The notes under the pieces: model-generated | The model's database searches: none | Seen by the model: the letters and a program-made list of their open reading frames with translations, nothing else | What the model was told of the DNA's origin: nothing | Shown: positions 16,645 to 25,138 of the stretch, piece after piece | Position numbering within the stretch: position 1 is the first letter of the stretch | How the letters are laid out: each line of letters opens with the position of its first letter | From: Labilibaculum sp. K2S | GTDB taxonomy: Bacteria > Bacteroidota > Bacteroidia > Bacteroidales > Marinifilaceae | Assembly (NCBI RefSeq): GCF_030372765.1 | Contig: NZ_JAUCMW010000014.1 | Coordinates: forward strand, 39,163-103,162 | Direction of reading: 5' to 3' | Length of the DNA: 64,000 nt | Made by a program: the position numbers and the translations under genes

Positions 16645-18084
16645 TTAATCATAAACTTTTACAAATACCATAAACCAGCTTGACCGGTGATAGTGGTTAT
16701 TTTTTGGAATATTTAACGCTCCATTATCCTGACAGGCAAAGTAATAATTTCGCCAAAATACACTACCTGTCCGGTAACAACCATAAGCCACTTTCCAATG
16801 CATACTTTTACCAGAAGTAGTTAGTATTACAATAGGGTTCTTTTTATATCTGATATGGTCGAGTGCATTCCAGCGCCCAGTTGAATAATACGGGTTTACC
16901 CAAATAGAACTGGTTGCTTTTCGCATCGAAACACACATTTCCACGGGAAACATTGGTTTCGATCCAGCCAACCGAGCTGTCCATCCAACCAGCCCCATGG
17001 TGCTTGCCCAGCTTTCAAAATGATTGTATTTGCTTCCTCCTTTTTTAACATGATAAATCCAATCCATAGCCCAGGGACCACACCATTCGCTGTACCCTTT
17101 TACTGGATTGTATTCACCTTCATTAGTATAGTTGTCTTTATATTCAGCCAGCTCATATTCAGATGTGGTTTTGTCATTAAAAATGTTTTTAAACTTTCGC
17201 CATGTTCTGCTAAACCATGATTTGCTGGATATGTTGGTTATTTCATCATCGGTTAAAACAGCAAAAGAGTCGGTGTATTGCTCCATTACTTCCCAGTAAG
17301 CATCTCGCTGATCATGTTCATTTTGCATAGTAACTTTTAACGAATCTGCTTGTTGCTGAATGCTTGTGGTTTCTTGAGTAATACTATCTCTTAATTGAAG
17401 ATTAGAAATTGTGTCTGTTGAAAAATTAAAATCTTGTGCTTGATTTTTCAATACATTAACAACTTCATCCAGTATTTCTTCATCTGAGAGTTCTTTCATA
17501 CCTTCTACACTTTCGCCTGTTTCGGGGTCAATAACTGTAGCCGGAGCATCTCCCGATTTACCTACAATTCCCATATACATATTACCTGTCCAGTCAGCAA
17601 TTAGTTTCATGCCGGCATCTGATTTTGCGTATAGTTCATCGTAGTTTCTTACAGTACCCCGAACTTCCTGAAGTACTGTAGGTGCTTTTTTCCTTGCAAA
17701 TACAGTAACAGAACCAACTTCTTTACTTTCAGCATCTTTGTAAAAGAATTCATAATATTTTGGCTTTGAGTCGAATCCATAAATAACTACTGGTTGTTTC
17801 GACAATACATGACCTTCCCATTGCATCTTTTTAAGCAGTCCTGTACCATCAGCTTCAAGCATCGCAATATTACGAGCTAATTTGTAGTTAATTATTTCTT
17901 TGTCATCATCAAATTTTGATAATGTAGTACTATCTGAGTAAGGGATATTCAGAAAACCATCCTCATTTATTTTTTCTATTGATTGATTAGTTACTTCTGC
18001 TTCTTCCAATGATTCAGTCTGACAACTCATCAGGAATACACTAAATAGAAATGCAGTAATGAATATGAATTTTTTATTTTGCAT
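16645..18084 (-). CDS. Secreted papain-like cysteine peptidase with propeptide, lipoprotein signal
   Basis: A 479-aa protein. The signal peptide ends in LMSCQTE (anchor Cys about residue 21). Residues of about 50-320 form a propeptide-like region (including KQPVVIYGFDSKPKYYEFFY, similar in style to C10/streptopain pro-regions) followed by a Gln/Asp-rich helical stretch. The catalytic part is the last 150 residues: a nucleophile Cys in YSEWCGPWAMDW and a His in SMHWKVAYGC, with aromatic-rich strands after it, as in papain-fold C10/C39-like enzymes. The clan is inferred from these motifs. It is tied to the four lipoproteins by shared hairpins and by its detached C-terminal copy at 15197. Confidence 0.75.
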   Translation of the reverse strand: MQNKKFIFITAFLFSVFLMSCQTESLEEAEVTNQSIEKINEDGFLNIPYSDSTTLSKFDDDKEIINYKLARNIAMLEADGTGLLKKMQWEGHVLSKQPVVIYGFDSKPKYYEFFYKDAESKEVGSVTVFARKKAPTVLQEVRGTVRNYDELYAKSDAGMKLIADWTGNMYMGIVGKSGDAPATVIDPETGESVEGMKELSDEEILDEVVNVLKNQAQDFNFSTDTISNLQLRDSITQETTSIQQQADSLKVTMQNEHDQRDAYWEVMEQYTDSFAVLTDDEITNISSKSWFSRTWRKFKNIFNDKTTSEYELAEYKDNYTNEGEYNPVKGYSEWCGPWAMDWIYHVKKGGSKYNHFESWASTMGLVGWTARLAGSKPMFPVEMCVSMRKATSSIWVNPYYSTGRWNALDHIRYKKNPIVILTTSGKSMHWKVAYGCYRTGSVFWRNYYFACQDNGALNIPKNNHYHRSSWFMVFVKVYD

Positions 18085-18147
18085 TTTGTATTGAATTTAC
18101 CGGGAGTAGCAACTCCCTATTTAATATTGTTTTAAAATGGATGCTTT

Positions 18148-18822
18148 TTAAAATAAATATCGTAATGTCAATCCTCCCATTGCACTTACATTACTTAGAT
18201 TAAAATCATCTGAATCAATCAACATATTATTGAATCTCCAAGTACCATCCATAGAAAATTTATAAGACACTTCGGTATTGATAAATAGTTGTAGTCTATC
18301 TTTTTCCCATGTTTTTACCCTAAAGTAAAATTTTCCTCCTGTGGTAATATTTGATTCATTTGCGACGATGGAAAGTGAGGTTGGGGTAACTCCATCCTGA
18401 AACTTGTAATCGAGAAATATTTCAGCATCTTCTGTTCCAACAGTTATATACGGAGAAAAAGTGAACCAATCAGCGTTAATTAAATCGTACGATAATCCTA
18501 ATTCATAAGTTTCTGAGGAGCCGTCATAATAGTGTTTGTCTGAGTTTGGGGAGGTTTTAATATTATAAGAATAGCCACCTATAATAAAGCCCCATTTATT
18601 CATTTTAAAAGTAAAATTTCCACCTCCTGTTTGTAGTATATCCATGTCTTTTGTCAATGATGGGTGCCCCATATCATTTAATTTTTTATCAACATCATCC
18701 AGTGAAGTATACCAACCAACACCCGTGCTTGCGGAGAATTCAATTGCATATTTTTCATTTTGTTGTGCTGTTACCGTAACTGATATAATGGACAGCAGTA
18801 ATAATAAATAATAATGTTTCAT
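18148..18822 (-). CDS. Secreted outer-membrane beta-barrel protein
   Basis: A 224-aa protein with a cleavable signal peptide (ISVTVTAQQ). The mature protein shows eight or more alternating amphipathic strands with aromatic girdles (YELGLSYDLINADWFTFSPY, YKFSMDGTWRF) and ends LTLRYLF with a terminal Phe, typical of outer-membrane barrels. The specific family is not recognised. It lies 63 nt upstream of the peptidase gene on the same strand, so it may belong to the island as an outer-membrane component. Confidence 0.75.
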   Translation of the reverse strand: MKHYYLLLLLSIISVTVTAQQNEKYAIEFSASTGVGWYTSLDDVDKKLNDMGHPSLTKDMDILQTGGGNFTFKMNKWGFIIGGYSYNIKTSPNSDKHYYDGSSETYELGLSYDLINADWFTFSPYITVGTEDAEIFLDYKFQDGVTPTSLSIVANESNITTGGKFYFRVKTWEKDRLQLFINTEVSYKFSMDGTWRFNNMLIDSDDFNLSNVSAMGGLTLRYLF

Positions 18823-18863
18823 AACTAAAAAAAATAAATTGTTTATTGTAAACTTAAATAATC

Positions 18864-19817
18864 CTAATAACTAAACTTACCTGAACAAGGCATATCTTCA
18901 TAATCTCTCATCATACATTTGAAATCAAAAGATTTACATTTTAAACCATTGCGGATGCCCCCATAGAATCCTTTAACAGAACCAGCAACAGCACAACCAA
19001 AACCTGAAAAAGCCTTTCCTAAATAACCATTGTCATTATTTATAGCACCATTAATCCCTGCGAAAATTGCAAAACCTACAGTGCGCGTAACTGTTACAGC
19101 TGATACAAATGCTACTCTTACAACAGCTTTAGCTACTTTTGTCACTCCTTTCCATATTTTCTTAAAGAATCCTTTTGTGGTGATGTTTTGATCGATATTT
19201 TTAGTTAGTTCATCAAGTGATGCGACAAAACATTTGCCCATAGTTGTACTTGATAAAAGAGCTGTTTTTTCCCAATCTACTAGAATTTGATTATTGATTA
19301 TAGAGTACTGAATTGAATCTATTTGTGATATCAAATCTTTTATTACAACTTCTTTGTCCCACCCATTTTCATTTTCTTCACTTTCAAAGACAGAAAACAA
19401 AGATGTAATTTGTTCATTATAATACATCATTTCTTCACTCATTAGGTTTAATGTTTCTTCGATTTCTTGTTCTGACAAATAAGAATTTTCATCAGACACA
19501 GAGCCACTTTTAAGTTCTGATTGATCTATTCCTAGATAATCTAAAGTTAATTGTTCAGCCATAGCATAATCAATTTCTTTTCTTATACTTTTAACCCCAT
19601 TTTCTGTTGTTTCTACTTCAACTAATGGGGCATTAATTAAACCATAATTGATAGCATCAACAGTTTGTATGGTTTGCTCCAGATAACCTTGTGGCAGGTA
19701 TTTACTTACTTCTTCTTTTGAAGCGATATTAGCCTCTTTTTTATCACACGCAAAAAATACAACACTGGAAATTGACAGAACAACTATTGTCATTACTTTT
19801 AAAAAGGTACTTTTCAT
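18864..19817 (-). CDS. Lipoprotein with glycine-rich hydrophobic C-terminal region
   Basis: A 317-aa protein with a lipoprotein signal (VVFFACDKKE, Cys near residue 24). Residues of about 30-200 are acidic and helical. Residues of about 215-290 change character: a basic amphipathic helix (KGFFKKIWKGVTKVAKAVVR) leads into a Gly/Ala-rich hydrophobic stretch (VGFAIFAGINGA, FSGFGCAVAGSVKGFYGGI) and then a Cys-containing tail (LKCKSFDFKCMMRDYEDMPC). The tail composition recalls membrane-active bacteriocins; I know no named family with this layout. It is the first gene of the island and could be its effector or a peptidase substrate. Confidence 0.7.
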   Translation of the reverse strand: MKSTFLKVMTIVVLSISSVVFFACDKKEANIASKEEVSKYLPQGYLEQTIQTVDAINYGLINAPLVEVETTENGVKSIRKEIDYAMAEQLTLDYLGIDQSELKSGSVSDENSYLSEQEIEETLNLMSEEMMYYNEQITSLFSVFESEENENGWDKEVVIKDLISQIDSIQYSIINNQILVDWEKTALLSSTTMGKCFVASLDELTKNIDQNITTKGFFKKIWKGVTKVAKAVVRVAFVSAVTVTRTVGFAIFAGINGAINNDNGYLGKAFSGFGCAVAGSVKGFYGGIRNGLKCKSFDFKCMMRDYEDMPCSGKFSY

Positions 19818-20587
19818 AAAATCATTATTTAAAATTAATATCTAATCTACCTCTTAATTCTGAAAAAAGCGAAAAGGTAACCCCAAAAAACACTCTTTGT
19901 TCTTAACATACAAATAGCCATATATGAAATGCATTTTTTGGACACAGACAACATGTGTAACTTGATTTATTTTGAAGAAATAAGGGGGATATTCTTTTTT
20001 TGTTACAAAAAATTGTTAGATTTTGTCAAAATTGGGTAAGTGTAAAGAACATCACGACTCACAGAATAAATTTCCAACAGGGCAACATTTATCGTCTGAA
20101 ACCCTCGCCAAGGCTAGGTGATTATGGCGCAGGAAGGGGTGAAATGCTGCAGGAAGTAGGGTTTGCCCCACAGAATTGGATATTTTGCACAGGACGTATT
20201 GAATTGTCCGCAGAACGTATTGCAAACCCACAAATTTTACTGATTGTGCCACAGGACAATCAATTTTTGCCACAGGGAAGCTATTTCAGGCAAAGGAGTG
20301 CATTGAATGGTGAAAAGTCAATCAACATTTCAGGGACTCAGGTCTCAATTGCCCGAAGTTTAAAATATCAGTTGGCTCAATTACAAATATAAATAACCAG
20401 GCAATTACACATCTTCGTTTTCCTCTGATGGCATTAATAATCTGTTTCTCAGAAATTAAATTGTTGGCAAAAGCTGCTAACCGGCAATAGTGCGTACACA
20501 ATAGTTTCAATTCTGTATGGTATACTTCCAATACGCTTAATTTAAGCACATAACACACAGAAATGGCAGTATAGTTAACCTGGGAAA
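19818..20587. other. Divergent intergenic region with a degenerate array
   Basis: About 770 bp separates the minus-strand island from the plus-strand PUL. It contains the 21-bp-period array at 20130-20290 (separate entry). An apparent reading frame of 130 codons from 20000 runs through the array and has no protein-like features. Both flanking operons should start from this region, but I could not place confident promoters. Confidence 0.55.
20130..20290. repeat. Degenerate array with about 21-bp period
   Basis: CAG/CAGG starts recur at 20130, 20150, 20171, 20190, 20211, (CAA at 20231), 20252 and 20273, a spacing of 19-21 bp. Typical units are CAGGACGTATTGAATTGTCCG and CAGGACAATCAATTTTTGCCA; most end in CCA or CCG. 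Similarity between units is low outside these positions. Confidence 0.75.
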
Positions 20588-20629
20588 GTGAAAAATGGTC
20601 GTTCTTTACTGCAGAAAAAGAATAGAACT

Positions 20630-21676
20630 ATGGATATCGCAAAGAGATTTGAGCAAAACCCCTTGCTCGCACCAAAAGACATCATGCCAAGTATGGTAGG
20701 GATGGAAATTGAATGCTTGTTAAACCCTGGCGTGTTTTGCTGCAATAATAAAACCTGGTTATTGCTTCGGGTGGCAGAACGCCCTAAACAAGAGGAGGGG
20801 AAAGTTAGCTTTCCTGTTTATAATAAAGAGGGAGTCATCGAAATTTTAAGCTTCGACGAAAACGATGCCGATTTGGATTTGTCCGATCCCAGGATCGTGA
20901 TTTATAAAGGGGATTATTACTTAACCACTCTTTCTCATCTTCGGTTGGTTTGCAGTGATGACCAGATTACTTTTGCAGAACCTGAAGGTTACGCTCCAAT
21001 TATGGGAGTGGGACCGCAGGAAACTTTCGGAATAGAAGATTGCAGGGTTGCAACAACGGATGATGGATATCATCTGACCTATACAAAGGTTTCTGCCAAT
21101 GGGGTTGGAGTTGGATATATTCATACCCGGGACTGGAAACAGTTTGATCGACGCGGAATGATTTTCCCACCACACAATAAGGATTGTGCAATTTTCGAAG
21201 AACAGATTAATGGTAAATATTATGCACTTCACCGTCCGAGTAGTCCCGAATTGGGCGGGAATTACATTTGGATTGCAGAATCGCCCGATCGTATTCATTG
21301 GGGAAACCATCAATTGCTGGCAAAAACACGTGCCGGAAAATGGGACAGTGCCAGACTTGGTGCCGGGGCAGCGCCTATAAGAACCGAAAAGGGTTGGTTG
21401 GAAATATATCACGGAGCAACAAAGGAACACAGGTATTGTTTGGGTGCTTTACTATTGGATTTAAATGATCCTTCGATAGTACTTGCCCGAAGCGAGGAAC
21501 CTATTATGGAACCCATTATGGAATATGAGAAAACCGGATTTTTTGGCAATGTGGTTTTTACCAATGGGCATATCGTTAGCGACGATACGATTACAATTTA
21601 CTACGGAGCTTCGGATGAAGTGATTTGTGGGGCCGAATTCTCTATCAGTGAAATTTTACAATCGTTAAACTATTAA
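20630..21676 (+). CDS. GH130-family beta-mannoside phosphorylase/mannosidase
   Basis: A protein of 348 aa from the ATG at 20630; a GTG at 20588 would add 14 residues but gives an unlikely N-terminus. The five-bladed propeller of GH130 is recognisable: FGIEDCRVA with the general-acid Asp137, CAIFEEQINGKYYALHRPS, and GAGAAPIRTEKGWLEIYHGA. GH130 enzymes cleave beta-mannosides, either by phosphorolysis to mannose 1-phosphate or, in one subgroup, by hydrolysis. No signal peptide, so cytoplasmic. The MFS gene starts 3 nt after the stop, which fits uptake followed by intracellular cleavage. Subfamily not decided by eye; it is clearly different from the second GH130 at 36913. Confidence 0.88.
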   Translation: MDIAKRFEQNPLLAPKDIMPSMVGMEIECLLNPGVFCCNNKTWLLLRVAERPKQEEGKVSFPVYNKEGVIEILSFDENDADLDLSDPRIVIYKGDYYLTTLSHLRLVCSDDQITFAEPEGYAPIMGVGPQETFGIEDCRVATTDDGYHLTYTKVSANGVGVGYIHTRDWKQFDRRGMIFPPHNKDCAIFEEQINGKYYALHRPSSPELGGNYIWIAESPDRIHWGNHQLLAKTRAGKWDSARLGAGAAPIRTEKGWLEIYHGATKEHRYCLGALLLDLNDPSIVLARSEEPIMEPIMEYEKTGFFGNVVFTNGHIVSDDTITIYYGASDEVICGAEFSISEILQSLNY

Positions 21677-21679
21677 TTT

Positions 21680-23008
21680 ATGGCTGCAGTTACCAAAATA
21701 GTGAAAAAAATACTTTCAGAGTACTATTTTTTCCTCAGTAATCCACGCGATATGCGGGTTTTGTTGATTACCAACATGATTTATGCCTTCGTGCTTCCGG
21801 TGGTCGATATTTTTGTGAGCGCCTATATCATGCGTTTTACGAATAATGATTTTACATTGGTAGCCTATTATCAGCTGGCTATTTATACAGGAATACCGCT
21901 AACCTTCTTTATCAATGGTTTTCTGCTGAAAAAAATAAAAATAGCCAATCTGTACAGTTTTGGAATGCTTTTAAGTGGTATATCCATGCTGTTTATGATG
22001 ACGCTTGATCATCTCAATTTTGCCGGAGTTGTTTTTTCAGGACTAATCATGGGAGCATCCTTTGGTTTTTTCTGGGCCAACAGAGATTTTTTGGCTTTGG
22101 ATACTACAAATGATAAAAACCGGAATTACTATTACGGACTGGAAACCTTCTTTTTTACAATAACATCAATAATAATTCCTTTAATTGTTGGATGGTTTAT
22201 CATATCATCAAAAACATTGGGTTGGTTTGGCGAACACAGAGCTTATCAGATTATTACGCTTTGCGTATTTATTCTAACAATTATTTCATCCATTGTAATC
22301 CACAGGGAAAAATTTAAAAATCCGAAACAAAAGAAATTTCTGCATTTCCACTTCGACAGATTATGGCACAAAATGCTGTTCTTGGCCGGACTAAAAGGAC
22401 TTGCACAAGGATATTTGGTGACCGCACCGGCTATTCTGATCATGTATTTAATTGGTGACGAAGGATCCCTGGGAACCATTCAGGCTATCAGCGGAATTGT
22501 TACGGCAATTGTATTGTATCTGTTGGGACGATTTTCTAAACCGGAACATCGCATTTACATATTTACAGTAGGTTTACTCATTTTTGTTGCCGGTACAATG
22601 GCCAATGCGATTATGTTTTCGGCAACAGGTGCAATGGTGTTTATGTTGGCGATGGTATTATTCAGACCTTTGCATGATATTGCCTATTTTCCGATTCAGA
22701 TGAGAGTGATTGATGTGCTTTCCCGAAAGGAGAAACGAAACGAATTTGCTTACATCTTTAATCATGAATTTGGACTTTTTGTTGGGCGGGTGTTCGGATT
22801 AGTAATGTTTTTGCTGCTTACACACTACGTTTCGGAGGTGTTCGCGCTTAAGTATTCTTTACTGATCATTGCACTGCTGCAATTAATCTCTATTCCTGTT
22901 GCCAAAATGGTGATTAAATATACCAGTAAAGAAGAATTTAAATTAAATGAGCAGCATGTAAAATTAGAAGATGCAGATGATAAATTAGTTGTAAAACCTG
23001 CTGTTTAA
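21680..23008 (+). CDS. MFS transporter, probable mannoside carrier
   Basis: A 442-aa integral inner-membrane protein with about 12 hydrophobic helices and a loop containing NRDFLALDTTNDKNRNYYYG between helices 4 and 5. The C-terminal tail is charged and cytoplasmic. It follows the GH130 gene by 3 nt. GH130 plus MFS pairs are known in mannan-utilising Bacteroidota, where the carrier imports mannosyl disaccharides or oligosaccharides. The substrate here is inferred from that context. Confidence 0.85.
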   Translation: MAAVTKIVKKILSEYYFFLSNPRDMRVLLITNMIYAFVLPVVDIFVSAYIMRFTNNDFTLVAYYQLAIYTGIPLTFFINGFLLKKIKIANLYSFGMLLSGISMLFMMTLDHLNFAGVVFSGLIMGASFGFFWANRDFLALDTTNDKNRNYYYGLETFFFTITSIIIPLIVGWFIISSKTLGWFGEHRAYQIITLCVFILTIISSIVIHREKFKNPKQKKFLHFHFDRLWHKMLFLAGLKGLAQGYLVTAPAILIMYLIGDEGSLGTIQAISGIVTAIVLYLLGRFSKPEHRIYIFTVGLLIFVAGTMANAIMFSATGAMVFMLAMVLFRPLHDIAYFPIQMRVIDVLSRKEKRNEFAYIFNHEFGLFVGRVFGLVMFLLLTHYVSEVFALKYSLLIIALLQLISIPVAKMVIKYTSKEEFKLNEQHVKLEDADDKLVVKPAV

Positions 23009-23083
23009 TTGTTTTACGGGCTTTGATATAAATTAATAAGTAAGGTCAATTCTGAAAATATAAAAAATCCAAATCCATTAACA

Positions 23084-23155
23084 GATGAAACGTCCATGTA
23101 TTAAGCTTTCTACACACAGGTGGATGAGTGTAATTTGGGAGTTCCATGTGACAAC
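23084..23155 (+). repeat. Leader-like repeated element, copy 3
   Basis: GATGAAACGTCCATGTATT, core CACACAGGTGGATGAG, and end GTTCCATGTGACAAC, in the same orientation as the following gene and ending 20 nt before its ATG at 23176. It matches the elements at 8606-8679 (minus) and 8803-8885. Copies 1 and 3 both stand 16-20 nt before a start codon. Confidence 0.85.
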
Positions 23156-23175
23156 TAAAAAATAAATTATAACAC

Positions 23176-24891
23176 ATGAATCGTAACTATTTATTTTGGC
23201 TACTATGTTGTTTCGTTCTTGTCTCGTGCACAACACAACCGCAAACAGCTGTAAAAGAGCTGAAGATTAGTCGTGTAGAAAGCATGCCTAATCAGCCGCA
23301 ACCATATAAAATGCTGGATTGGCATGAAAAGGCAGTGAATTTCGACGAAGCAATATTCGATTTTGATGCCACAGGCGAATTCCGACCTTTTATTTGGTTG
23401 GATAATGCAAAAAGAAATCTTCCACAGACAACATTTGGTTTGTACACTGTTATAGGTGATGTGAGACAAGGACCAGATAAAAATAAGGGTGAATTTCACG
23501 AAGCAATCAATTCATTGGGCGCTTTGATGAGTGCCGGATTAGTGGGAATTGACAAGCGGGATCAGAAGGGATACAATTTTGTAAAAATGGTGCAGAACTA
23601 TTTCAACACCGATAATGGTTGGAATATCATGATGAACAATACTTGTCCGGAAGTTGCACTTTTGGGTGGAGGATATGGTCGCGACTGGTGGTATGATGTT
23701 TTTCCAAATGTTCTGTATTATGCCGTTTCGGAATTACAGCCAAATGTAGAAGGAGCAGACGCGATTCAGAAAACCATTGCCGAGCAGTTCTTTAAGGCCG
23801 ATTCTACCCTGAATGGCAATTACGATTATTCCTATTTCGACTATGCCGAGATGAAAGGGAAACGAAATCAGATTCCTTACCAGCAGGATGCTGCAGCAGG
23901 GCATGCTTATGTGCTTTACTCGGCTTATCAAAAATTTGGAGATCCCCGTTATCTGGAAGGTGCAAAATCGGCAATTGAGGCCTTGTTGAGCCAAAAAGAA
24001 AGTCGGTTTTATGAAGTGCTAATGCCTTTTGGAGCCTATGTGGCAGCCCGCTTAAATGCGGAACAGGGAACAAATTACGATGTTTCGAAAATACTTGATT
24101 GGACCTTTGAAGGATGCACTGCAAAAAATGGCCGCACTGGTTGGGGAATTATTGCAGATCGCTGGGGAGACTATGATGTTTCGGGCATACAGGGAAGCCT
24201 GACTCAGGATGGTGGCTACGGTTTTTTAATGAACACCTTCGACATGGCCTGGCCACTGATACCAATGGTTCGATACGATCAAGAATATGCCCGGTCCATT
24301 GGGAAATGGATGCTGAATGCAGCAAATTCCTCTCGTTTGTTCTATCCTTACGAAATTCCGGATGGAAATCAGTATTTGCCTGAAAATAAAAGCATAACCC
24401 GTAATGTAATCGCCTACGAGGGATTAAAGAAGGTTGATGCTTATAACACCGAGGAGTTTAAAGGAGTTTCGCCGGTTGCATTGGGCGATGGACCAAATTG
24501 GGTGGTTAGTCAGCCAAAACTATCCATGTTTAGTATTTACGGATCGGCACATGCCGGAATCTTTGGTTCTATTATCAGGAAAACAAATGTGGAGAAGATT
24601 CTGCAATTGGACTGTCTTGCGACTGATTTCTATAAAAAAGAATCCTATCCTACTTATTTATACTTCAATCCTTACGATGAGGTGAAGCAAATCGACTATT
24701 CTTCAGAACAAGGAGTTGATTTGTATGATATTGTTTCCGGGAGGCTTGTTGCGGAAAAGATTTTTGGCAAAGGAAGCTTTTCAATTGAAGGAAACAAAGC
24801 GATGGTAGTGGTTGAAATTCCTGCCGGATCAAAAGTAGAACGATCAAAAGAGAAAGTGACGGTAAATGGAATTGTCATATCATTTTATTAA
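23176..24891 (+). CDS. Lipoprotein with helical-barrel hydrolase-like fold
   Basis: A 571-aa protein with lipobox LVSC18. The mature part has many aromatic, Asp and Glu residues in helix-rich blocks (MMNNTCPEVALLGGGYGRDW, GKRNQIPYQQDAAAGHAYVL, TGWGIIADRWGDYDVSGIQG), consistent with an (alpha/alpha)6-barrel carbohydrate-active enzyme, followed by a C-terminal beta domain of about 100 residues. I cannot assign it to a numbered GH or PL family. Position between the MFS/GH130 pair and susC, with the lipid anchor, suggests it acts at the cell surface or in the periplasm on the PUL substrate. Catalytic residues are not identifiable by eye. Confidence 0.65.
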   Translation: MNRNYLFWLLCCFVLVSCTTQPQTAVKELKISRVESMPNQPQPYKMLDWHEKAVNFDEAIFDFDATGEFRPFIWLDNAKRNLPQTTFGLYTVIGDVRQGPDKNKGEFHEAINSLGALMSAGLVGIDKRDQKGYNFVKMVQNYFNTDNGWNIMMNNTCPEVALLGGGYGRDWWYDVFPNVLYYAVSELQPNVEGADAIQKTIAEQFFKADSTLNGNYDYSYFDYAEMKGKRNQIPYQQDAAAGHAYVLYSAYQKFGDPRYLEGAKSAIEALLSQKESRFYEVLMPFGAYVAARLNAEQGTNYDVSKILDWTFEGCTAKNGRTGWGIIADRWGDYDVSGIQGSLTQDGGYGFLMNTFDMAWPLIPMVRYDQEYARSIGKWMLNAANSSRLFYPYEIPDGNQYLPENKSITRNVIAYEGLKKVDAYNTEEFKGVSPVALGDGPNWVVSQPKLSMFSIYGSAHAGIFGSIIRKTNVEKILQLDCLATDFYKKESYPTYLYFNPYDEVKQIDYSSEQGVDLYDIVSGRLVAEKIFGKGSFSIEGNKAMVVVEIPAGSKVERSKEKVTVNGIVISFY

Positions 24892-25138
24892 GAAACACTG
24901 GTTTTTGAAATGGGTGGCTCTATTATTAAAATGACAAAATAAATATCTGGTTGAATTGGATTGTTTAAACGGTTCAATTCAGCTGGAAATAGTAAGATCT
25001 CAAGTGCTTCAGATATAGTATCATTTAATTAAACGATTACGGAAACGATAGCAATTTCTTCAAATAGGATCCTGAATGAATTGTTATTTATAGAAAAATT
25101 ACGCTTTTAATTCACTGTTGTTAATTAAAATAAAATCT
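24892..25138. other. Upstream region of susC
   Basis: A 247-bp AT-rich gap before susC, the expected place for binding of the AraC-type domain of the hybrid sensor. ATTAAACGATTACGGAAACG around 25030 contains two ACGATTACG/AACGATAG-like half-sites, but I cannot call an operator with confidence. Confidence 0.3.

Noticed and set aside
20000..20392. Reading frame of 130 codons on the plus strand
   Set aside because: It runs through the degenerate 21-bp array, has no promoter-start logic and no protein-like composition; the frame is open only because the repeat units lack stops.
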